Of a stretch of DNA of 64,000 nucleotides, positions 34,187-46,417 are shown one piece after another. The position numbers and the translations under genes are program-made. Position 1 is the first letter of the stretch; every line of letters begins with the position of its first letter. The notes under the pieces were generated by a model. That model saw only the letters and a list, made by a program, of their open reading frames with translations, made no database searches and was not told the DNA's origin. Origin of the DNA: Linanthus parryae (lineage: Eukaryota > Streptophyta > Magnoliopsida > Ericales > Polemoniaceae); assembly GCA_023055425.1 (NCBI GenBank), contig JALGPY010000003.1:18411001-18475000 (forward strand). The letters are read 5' to 3'.

Positions 34187-34540
34187 CTATCATTTTTGGG
34201 AGGGTTTTGTGACTGGGCTTAAACTCGAGTGAAGTATCTTCAATCCCAAAACTCAAAAAGAAAAAGAAGTTTGGTTAATATCCCTTTGGGCCAAACTTGT
34301 ATCTTTCAGGTAATTTGTTGAGACCCAGTAGCTACCATTGTTAGGACAGTGAACTAGGCCTTCTGTTGAGCAGATCCAACCAACTTAATCGGTACATTTC
34401 TATAACTGTAAATTATTTTTTTTCAGAGAATCTATCGTTACAATTTTTATGATATTTTTTACGGGCTCGATTTCTCATTGTGTTCGCTCATTTGTTGTAA
34501 TTGAAGTTCTTAACAATTGAAAAAAAGGCCCGTATTTGCC

Positions 34541-34604
34541 AAAAAAAAAAAAAAAAAAAAAACTCACGAAAGAGGTTTTGAATTATTTATTCCAGTTTTC
34601 AATA

Positions 34605-34636
<32 letters not shown>
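34541..34636. repeat. Facing poly(A) and poly(T) runs
   Basis: 22 A at 34541-34562 and 29 T at 34608-34636 are separated by 45 bp. They could be tails of two retrogenes or SINEs in opposite orientation, or a hairpin-forming insertion. Exact run lengths are prone to sequencing error. Confidence 0.8.
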
Positions 34637-34807
34637 GAGGAAAGCCCATATTTGCAGCGTCGGGTCACATAATTTTCCAGTGACAGCAACTCCTTTTTAA
34701 TGGATCTTTCAATGTGTCCGTTATCCCGGCTTCCATGGCATCCATATTGAAAAAGTCTACTCCGGGGGCTTATTAGCATATACATGTTGCTGTTCCTATG
34801 TGACTAA

Positions 34808-35226
34808 GGGTGAGTTTGGTAATGCTTCTGCTGCCAGCACAGTTGCTTTCCGACAGCAGAAGCAGTTTTAGTGTGTTTGGTAAAAATAAAATTTCTACTT
34901 TTCCAGACAGTTTCTGCTGTCCCACAACAGTTTTCAGGAAGCAAGGGAAGAGATGCTTTTCCAGAAAGTGCTTTGGATTAATTTATCTACAACCGATTTT
35001 GACCTTACAACTTTTTAAAATATCAATAGTTATCTTTCCGAAAATGACACGTGTCATATATTTTTGTCATTTTACCCTCTCACAGCAACTTCACAGTTAA
35101 TTTTACCAAACACAAAATTACTATATCAATATTTCACAGCAGCTTTTACGTAATATTTACCAAACAACATTTTATGAAGAACTCACAGCAGCTTTCTACC
35201 ACCGTCACAGCATTCCCAAACTAGCC
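34808..35226. mobile_element. MITE with GGGTGAGTTTGG ends (Tourist/hAT-like)
   Basis: The left end GGGTGAGTTTGGTAATGCT and the right end AGCATTCCCAAACTAGCC form imperfect terminal inverted repeats. The interior is noncoding with repeated CAGCAG/GCTGTC words and several TTTACCAAAC. GGGTNNGTTTGG termini are common in plant Harbinger or hAT MITEs. Flanking TAA on the left has no clear partner on the right, so the superfamily is uncertain. Confidence 0.6.
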
Positions 35227-35982
35227 GAACTGAGATGCATTTGTCTAGTTACAAATTTACGAAACAATGTCTACAAAGGAAAGCGACTTGACTGAAAGTG
35301 TGATTCTTCTGTAAAAATATAAAAACTAGATCAGTATTTTATTTAGGAAAAAATAGACTAGTAATTTTCTTCCTAAAGAAAACAGAGTGTGTTTTCTAGA
35401 TAATTATGATAATTATTAGAAGAAATTAATTTTGTACATATGAAGACAAACTCTGTAGTCAATTTAAAAAATGTCTATTTCAGTATTTCAAAATCAATCT
35501 GAGGGGTCCAATTTATCATTGAAATAGTTTTTTTTTCTTTTTTTTTTCTGAGAAAATCATTGAAATAGTTCAATTTATCAGTTGGAGATGCTTATTTTTT
35601 TCTCTTTTATTTTATTTAATATTGTAATTTCATGCCTTGGCCTGTGCTATTTTTGTTGTGTGATTTAAGCTACCATTTATTAAGTTATTATTATTGACCG
35701 ATGAATAAATTAAATATGCTCCCTTCAAAACAATCTATAGGACTAAGAAATTAACTTCACAAAGTGCCACATTTAATATTAGTGTCCGACTTTTTCAAAT
35801 GCCTTCGTAGCAATATACTCATCTCCATTCAATATTTTCTTATTTAATAGTATGGCCCCAAATGAATAGTTGGAAAATGACCTGAGCTTTCACACACCAC
35901 AACCACATCGTTCATCAAACAGTGTCTCAGAGTTGAGTAATTAGTCGGGTAGAGAAGGCTTTCGCTCTCGACTGAAAGGCTT
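35227..35982. other. AT-rich spacer
   Basis: No gene, RNA or repeat boundary is visible. The right end, ...GACTGAAAGGCTT, is the target site of element A and would have been continuous with 37898 onwards. Confidence 0.5.
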
Positions 35983-36403
35983 TGTTATAATCTGTGGTAT
36001 TCGAGCAAGAACGATGGAACGAAATCAAGAACGAGACATATATTTAACGTGGTTCACTAACAAATTCGCAACGAACCCTCTAGCTACCTCCACGGCCAGA
36101 ATCCGATATTTTATTTAGATGAGAACCCAATTACAATGCACGATGTGGCCACCCGAAACACCCACACCTAACACGCACTACAAAAACCCTAGCAATTATC
36201 CTGATGCTTACTGTGTGTGGTTGTGTTACAAACCAATGCCATGTGTTCTTTTATACACATGTTTGTGCCGGTGGAGCTCACAACTAATTACGAAGTTACT
36301 TTGTCTCCAAGTCAAAGCAATTGCCAACTTAATTCCAATTGCACCACCGCTTTAATTTGTTTTCAAATTTCTTACTGCCTTTTAATTCAAGTCAACTTCA
36401 ACA
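35983..36403 (-). repeat. Element A 3' LTR (left copy)
   Basis: 421 bp, TGTTATAATCTGTGG ... GTCAACTTCAACA on the plus strand. It matches 37520-37897 but contains about 43 bp (near 36075-36125) absent from the other copy. Confidence 0.88.
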
Positions 36404-36415
36404 AATCTCCACCTT
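36404..36415 (-). other. Element A polypurine tract
   Basis: The minus strand reads AAGGTGGAGATT directly before the 3' LTR start TGTTGAAG. The same GTGGAGATT precedes the 3' LTR of element B. Confidence 0.75.
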
Positions 36416-37409
36416 GATTTGAATCATCTCAGTAATCCGAAACCGGAACCTGATGCTTCTCTCCTCAAACCTGAACCGGATCCGTCTCCCAGAACATGAA
36501 ACGAGCACGCCTCCCCAAACAGATGTTTCACAACTGTATGCGAAACCCGAATCATCAAATCGTTGCTCCAACTACCATGCGTTCCTGCAACGAATGCGCC
36601 CGGTGTGGTTGCACTTCCGGAAACATAAACAAGTGCTCCACCCAAAACCAGACTCGAATACATTCACTCAGAAAGCATGACCGAATGTATTCCCGATGCG
36701 CCCAATTGCGCTAGACATATGCCTCATGACAGAATGCCCAGATGTCATCCAGACTAGATGCACCAATGACAAGTGCCACATATTGTCATGCCCAATTCGC
36801 CCCGTATGCTTCTGCGCCAGATGCTCGCCAGAAACAGATCGCACCAGATGAGAGCTCAATGCGTGTCATGGTACACACTCCAAAACCAGAACAGATGCAC
36901 GCCAGAACAAGCTCGTGCATAATGCGGGAAAGAACCAGGATCAGATGCGCGTGCCAGAAATATTACGCGCCAGATGCTCCATGTCGTTGCTCCAACTACA
37001 ACAAGTTCCTGCAACACATGAGCCAGAACCAGATTCAATTCACACGCTAGATGCTCCACACCGGGAGCAGGATTGCTCCCAAACGTCAATCGCCAGAATA
37101 CCAGATGCGCGTGAACCGCCAAATTCTCGCCAGTATTGAATGCGTGATGTATTTGCCAGATCCCTTGCACGCCTAATCTGATGCGCGCCAGATTACTCCA
37201 AAGGAGTCCGGATAGCCCCCTCCGTGGGGCTTCAGATGGTGGTATACCTGCTTCTCTCTCACAAACAGATCAATCTTGATTGCCAAACCAGACATCGTTC
37301 TCGACGGAATCTCGAAACCCAACTCCCGATAGCCTGCTCCACCTGAATCGCGAAACCCTAGCGTTGAGTTCCATCAAAACGTGAAACCCAAGCTCTTGGC
37401 TCCACCCAG
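36416..37409 (-). other. Element A internal module rich in CATCTGG/GGCGC words
   Basis: On the minus strand the words CATCTGGCGC, TTCTGGCACGCG, GATCTGTTTCTGG and variants recur every 15-40 bp. Stretches are collinear with element B: 36942-36982 with 53295-53339, 36679-36711 with 53442-53476, and the GGAAGTGCA ... CTGGGAGACGGATCCG block (about 36470-36640) with 53525-53612. No protein frame is shared between the two copies, so the conserved unit looks noncoding. Open frames here are not called as genes. Confidence 0.7.
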
Positions 37410-37519
37410 ATCTTGGAACCTCGGCTCTGATAGTAGTTTTTTAAAACTGGCGATTCCTTTGATCTGGTGATACCAGTTTGTTGTAACATAACTCTTGTTT
37501 AAGAGCTCTGATACTAGTT
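37410..37519 (-). other. Element A primer-binding region, apparently triplicated
   Basis: On the minus strand, after the 5' LTR, come CTAGTATCAGAGCTC, then ACAACAAACTGGTATCACCAG, then AACTACTATCAGAGCCG. Each resembles the Met-tRNA PBS (TGGTATCAGAGC) with an LTR-end-like ACAACA or AAAA before it. Only the first adjoins the LTR. Confidence 0.65.
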
Positions 37520-37897
37520 TGTTATAACCTGGAGGTATTCGAGCAAGAACGATGAAACGAAATCAAGAACGAGACATATATTTAAAGTGGTTCAATAAAG
37601 AATTCGCAACAATGCACGTCGTGGCCACAACGGCCACGACGGCCACCTGAAACACCCACACATAACACACGCTACAAAAACTCTAGTAATTATCCCGATG
37701 CTTACTGTGTGTGGTTGTGTTACAAACCAAAGCCATGTGTCCTTTTATACACATTTTTGTGGCGGTGGAGCTCAAAACTAATTAGGAAGTTACTTTGTCT
37801 CCAAGTCAAAGCAACTGCCAACTTAATTCCAATTGCACCGCAGCCTTACTTTGTTTTCAAATTTGTTACTGCCTTTTAATTCAAGTCAAATTCAACA
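37520..37897 (-). repeat. Element A 5' LTR (right copy)
   Basis: 378 bp, TGTTATAACCTGGAG ... GTCAAATTCAACA on the plus strand, with TG...CA ends. It has a short GGCCAC triplication (GTGGCCACAACGGCCACGACGGCCACC) near 37620-37648. Confidence 0.88.
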
Positions 37898-38858
37898 GGC
37901 TTGTTGATCATTTGTCGTTTGTTTGGAGATATTTAATCTGTACTTTCAGAAAGTTCGAGGATTACCTATTGACAATCCATTGACATCTCAATTGTATATT
38001 ATGCTTCGTTGTTGCGTAATAGTATTGCAATTCCCATCGCAGGTCCATTCGGCGTCCACGAGGCATATGAGTTTACCTTCAAAAAATCCGCCCGATGGTG
38101 GAGACCAATACCTCTCTGATTGTGAACCCGGTATAAACCGCTCCCCCATTAAGCCCCTCAGATTACATTATTTTTGTGCCCTTCGACCACATTTATTCCT
38201 GGTGTAAAATAAGTTCATCCGATTTGTTGATTGAGCTCCATCAATGAGGAGTAAATTAGTTTTATCACATATATGTTAATATTTTTTTATGTATCTACCA
38301 TCATTCAGTTATATTATTTATCACAATATTCTGACATTCTATATACCATATTTATTTTTTAAAATGCAGCTTGGTCAAAAAAATGTAATCAAATGTGCTT
38401 TTTCGAAATCAGATTAAACTTAATTTGGTAGTTTGTGAATTTTGAAATAGAAAAGTAAAACCTTAATCATTAATTTATTGGATTTTGGGAGTTTAAACTA
38501 CATAACAAATTCCAATTACAATCCCAATACACCTAAATCCGTTATCACCCAAATTCACAATTGATCAAAATAAAACCAAAGTTTTTGATGAAATTCTTCT
38601 AAAAAAAAAAAGTTTTTTGATGAAATAATATTTTTAATTTTTGCTCCTCATGAATAATTCGTCGCAGATCATTTTCTTTACTGAATTTTTCGTGGAGTCG
38701 GGGCCAGTGCGTACCTCGACAAAGTTAAGGAGTCTTGGGGCATGTCTACAATTTAGATAGAGATAAGTTTTCATGTCAATCATCAGTGGCAGCAGCCCGC
38801 AAGGATAACTGGCGTTTGTTTGATTTGAGCTTGAGAACTATGGGGATCAAACCCTCAA
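37898..38858. other. Unassigned DNA right of element A
   Basis: It begins with the GGCTT duplicate and continues the sequence left of element A. Splice-like acceptor sites occur before short open stretches (for example CCCATCGCAG|GTCCATTCGG near 38041), but the peptides match nothing I recognise. The rest is AT-rich. Confidence 0.4.
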
Positions 38859-43678
<4,820 letters not shown>

Positions 43679-43840
43679 CTTATTGGTCATCCATTTTGAT
43701 GCCCTTAAATTTGTTTCACCAAATGCTAGTTCTCTTGAAGCATTATTTTTTGCGTGTTGGGAACATTTTTATTCCAAATTGCTTATAATCATTCTCTTAA
43801 AAATGCTTTAACTACTTTGTGTGGATTTTTTTTTCAAATG

Positions 43841-43910
43841 GGTGCTAGCCTGGTTGTAGAGCATATGAAGCCCCTGCATGAAGTTAGCGGTTCGAACCCG
43901 GCTATATAAT
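43841..43910 (+). repeat. tRNA-related SINE head (candidate)
   Basis: TAGCCTGGTTG (43846-43856) fits a pol III A box and GGTTCGAACCC (43889-43899) a B box, spaced as in a tRNA gene. Acceptor-stem complementarity is lacking, so it is not a functional tRNA. A T-rich tail follows. It is probably the 5' part of a SINE. Confidence 0.45.
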
Positions 43911-44059
43911 GTAATTTTATTTTTCTTATTCTTTTCTTTGGATGAATGTGCGAAGTTAAGTTTTGTATTTCAAGAAACTTGTTTTTTAAGATTACCGTGA
44001 TGTCCGCACCAGTTTACGCACACATCGACTACATTTGCAGGGCTCCAAAAATTATTAAT

Positions 44060-44110
44060 CGTCGCGAGGTTTGAACCTGAGACCTCAGATGCCCAGACCA
44101 GCCTCTTGGG
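44060..44110 (-). repeat. Second tRNA-like SINE head, inverted (candidate)
   Basis: On the minus strand CCCAAGAGGCTGGTCTGGG is followed by ATCTGAGGTCTCAGGTTCAAACCTCGCG, with a B box GGTTCAAACCT (plus 44067-44077). It lies about 160 bp from the head at 43841 in opposite orientation. Confidence 0.4.
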
Positions 44111-44198
44111 GGTATTTCAAGAACATAGGTTCATCTTGGATAGCATAAATATATAGGATAATGATTCTTACAAAGCAAAATATTATTCTTACAAAGCC

Positions 44199-44203
44199 AC
44201 TAG
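44199..44203. repeat. Target-site duplication ACTAG, left copy (Copia-3)
   Basis: ACTAG directly before the left LTR equals 50327-50331 directly after the right LTR. Confidence 0.95.
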
Positions 44204-44394
44204 TGTTATGAAACTTGTATTTGGGCTTAGGGTGAATATCCACCATAGTGGGTAGCCCATGTTTTATGTTTTAGGGTTAGGACTATTAACCCACCCTAAT
44301 ATCTATATAAAGGGTGTAGGGTTGGAGACTATTTTTACACACATCAATAAGACCTCTCTTATTGCCTCTCCCAATTACCTCTCAATTCTCAACA
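44204..44394 (+). repeat. Copia-3 5' LTR
   Basis: 191 bp, TGTTATGAAACTTG ... CTCAATTCTCAACA. Identical to 50136-50326. Confidence 0.97.
44304..44312 (+). promoter_or_regulatory. TATA-like box in Copia-3 5' LTR
   Basis: CTATATAAAGGGTG lies about 90 bp before the LTR end, the expected promoter position for a short LTR. Confidence 0.6.
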
Positions 44395-44412
44395 CGTTAT
44401 CAGCACGACTCT
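44395..44412 (+). other. Copia-3 primer-binding region
   Basis: CGTTATCAGCACGACTCT follows the 5' LTR. It shares TATCAG with the usual Met-type PBS but not the rest. A very similar sequence follows the LTR in related plant copia elements (from memory). The primer tRNA is not established here. Confidence 0.5.
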
Positions 44413-45787
44413 CTACCACATCAATTAATTGGAGAAGACATACATGCGAGACATAGGTATGAGTATGAGTTTATTATAATGTTGTTTTTAAACCGGAAAA
44501 GAATGATCAACCGAAAAATTGATTTTCGGATTTGAATGTTCTTACAAGATCTGGGCATATTTATTGTCACTCAATTTGGCATTTTTTTTAAGAATAAAAT
44601 AATTGAACAAATCGTCTTGAGTAACAGCAAAGAAAAAAAAAATCTGCGTAGTTTCAATGGAAACCACAAAAAGACGAATAGGGATTTTACTAACCCACAA
44701 AAGGATGAATATCGTTTTCTATGAAAAGTACGAATGGCTTCTTAAAAAGAAACATTAGCTTCACCTATTGTCCAGGTTAGATATCAATTTGCATGTTTTC
44801 ATTCTAAAAGCATTGTTTGTGACGGTTTTTACTACCAGTATGTATATAAGCCTTCACTTGTAGTTTCATGGCTTATTGATCTAATGTCTAATACTGCAGA
44901 ATTATTGACTCCCCTTTTATTTTAATATTATTCATCTATCATTAAAATAATGTGACCTCCTGAAGAGGATTCTTTTTCGCTGGTTCTTTTCTATCAAGCC
45001 ATGTACCTTGTACCTGAAGTATTATATTACATCAATCTATGTTTGCAATCTGAAGTTGCAACAATTTGATTATTAGAATTGATCGTAACCTGAAGTTGCG
45101 ACAATCTATTTATTTTATGACCCGAAGTCATAATTTTAGTTACATCTCCTGAAGAGATGTCTTACAATTTTCCTGTAAACCCTCCCGAAGAGGTCATGTT
45201 TATTCGGTCACTTTATTTTATGTTTACATATTTTTTCATTACATAATAATGTGATTGTAACCTGAAGTTACAACATAACTAAATAAGCGCATCTAGAAGA
45301 TGCAGCTATTTCATGGCTTGTAACCCGAAGTTACATATGATTAGATCTCCAGAACAAACGTTTCTAGCCATTTTTTCAACCTCCTGAAGAGGTTGCAGTT
45401 TGTTTATTTTATTATATTTTAGTGTTACGCAATTCATTTTTATTTAATATTTCTGTCATTATGGATCAAAAACGAACCTCCTGAAGAGCATTCGTAATCG
45501 CCATCGATGTTAAATCTGGCCAAGTCATATGCACTTGAAGTGACATATTACATGATTTCATAACCCGCAGTTATGAATATTAGAACCTGAAGTTCTATAA
45601 TATTTTGATTAAGAAATCTCCTGAAGAGATATTTAAAAGTACGGAATAATGATCCACCCTCCTGAAGAGGATGAACTGCATTTACTGTTTAATTGTCCTT
45701 ATTATTATTATTTTTTTAATTAGAGTTACATTACTTGTCAGAACTTGTTAGTAACTAAGATATTTTTTTTATATAACATTGTTGTAG
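44413..45787 (+). other. Copia-3 leader, noncoding, at the expected gag capsid position
   Basis: About 1.4 kb of AT-rich sequence separates the PBS from the zinc-knuckle ORF. No capsid (UBN2-type) block is found in any frame, although about 600 bp of it would be expected here in relatives. The right end, TTGTTGTAG|ATG, looks like a splice acceptor, so a spliced leader is possible. The segment 44956-45670 carries the hairpin array listed separately. Confidence 0.75.
44956..45670 (+). repeat. Array of about 17 pentaloop hairpins (loop CTGAA or CCGAA)
   Basis: Short inverted repeats with 5-nt loops lie at 44956-44968, 45011-45021, 45043-45061, 45083-45101, 45115-45133, 45142-45160, 45181-45193, 45255-45273, 45289-45303, 45319-45335, 45377-45395, 45472-45495, 45527-45548, 45557-45577, 45581-45597, 45616-45630 and 45658-45670. 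Loops: CTGAA in 11, CCGAA in 3, and CCGCA, TAGAA and TTGAA once each. Stems are 3-8 bp and mostly differ, but fall into two main classes around the loop: AAC/GTT and CTC/GAG. Examples: ACATCTC-CTGAA-GAGATGT, TTGTAAC-CTGAA-GTTACAA, TTATGAC-CCGAA-GTCATAA. The closing pair is C-G in 16 of 17. A degraded eighteenth may lie near 45343-45357. No known element type explains it. Confidence 0.85.
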
Positions 45788-46222
45788 ATGTCATTCATCA
45801 TCAATCCTCAATTGGTCTCCGGTGTGGCCCCACCCCCTGAAGCGGGTGGTAGCGCATTCCCTGAAGTGAATGCTGCTGATTTACAAGTTCAGAATAATTC
45901 ACGTGACCATGCTTTCGGTCGTGGAAAACGCCAGAATAGGGGGAGAAAATATGGGAGAAGAAACTACGATGCACCTGAAGTTGCAATTGGAGTCCCCCCT
46001 ACAAATATAAATATTTGTCGTCGATGTGGCACAAGTGGGCATTGGTCTCGTACCTGTCGTACACCAAGGCACTTAGTTGCCCTTTACATGGCATCTCAAA
46101 AGGAGAAACCAGAGTTCAATCTCGTGGAATTTGAGGCACCACTCGCGGATTTTAACGTTGACGATCTCCTTTCCATTGAGACAGATTTTGACGCTATGAT
46201 TGATGACACTACAAACTTTTAA
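45788..46222 (+). CDS. Copia-3 truncated gag: nucleocapsid zinc-knuckle ORF
   Basis: 144 residues starting MSFIINPQLVSGV. It has a linker with GGSAFPEVNAAD, a basic Arg/Gly-rich stretch, a zinc knuckle CRRCGTSGHWSRTC (about residues 78-91; CX2CX4HX4C), the lineage-typical TCRTPRHLVALY, and an acidic tail ending in a TAA at 46220-46222. In relatives this is the C-terminal third of Gag. The capsid part is absent, so the protein could bind RNA but probably not assemble particles. Three of the pentaloop hairpins lie inside the ORF (45830-45849, 45854-45873, 45970-45985). Confidence 0.85.
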   Translation: MSFIINPQLVSGVAPPPEAGGSAFPEVNAADLQVQNNSRDHAFGRGKRQNRGRKYGRRNYDAPEVAIGVPPTNINICRRCGTSGHWSRTCRTPRHLVALYMASQKEKPEFNLVEFEAPLADFNVDDLLSIETDFDAMIDDTTNF

Positions 46223-46417
46223 GAAGTCCATTAAATTTATTTGAAGTTTGATTTAGGATTCTTATTTCATCTATTTTAGAATTTTGAGTTGTGTTTTAAT
46301 TACATTATCATTTGGGTTAGTATTTTTGGGCTATGAAATTTGAATAAGAGTTCTAGTTATGGATCATAAATTCGAATTTCTATTTACTTATAGATTGTAT
46401 TTTAAATTATAGATATC
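46223..46417 (+). other. Copia-3 gag-pol spacer
   Basis: 195 bp, AT-rich, with stops in all frames between the gag TAA and the pol frame. The right end, TTTTAAATTATAG|ATATCATGG, resembles a splice acceptor. That would allow pol expression from a spliced RNA, but this is only inference. Confidence 0.6.

Larger units (their letters stand above)
35983..37897 (-). mobile_element. Element A: internally deleted non-autonomous copia-type LTR element
   Basis: LTRs at 35983-36403 and 37520-37897 are flanked by a perfect 5-bp duplication, GGCTT (35978-35982 and 37898-37902). On the minus strand, a PBS-like sequence follows the 5' LTR and a PPT (AAGGTGGAGATT) precedes the 3' LTR. The 1.1-kb interior has no gag or pol domain, only a short start-like MSGLAIKIDLF remnant. 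This is LARD/TRIM-like. The interior shares a noncoding module with element B. Confidence 0.9.

Noticed and set aside
36424..36663. 79-codon minus-strand ORF in element A with a Gly/Ser-rich sequence
   Set aside because: The homologous DNA in element B does not keep this frame, so it is unlikely to be a protein.
37923..38207. Possible host exon with splice-like borders right of element A
   Set aside because: Short open stretch with no recognisable domain and no convincing partner exons. Left as unassigned DNA.
43841..43910. Functional tRNA gene
   Set aside because: A and B boxes are present but the acceptor ends do not pair and no clean anticodon arm is formed. A SINE head is more likely.
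44956..45670. Hairpin array as a CRISPR array or satellite
   Set aside because: Neither repeats nor spacers are of constant length and the stems differ in sequence. Only the loop is constant, so it is neither CRISPR nor a tandem satellite.
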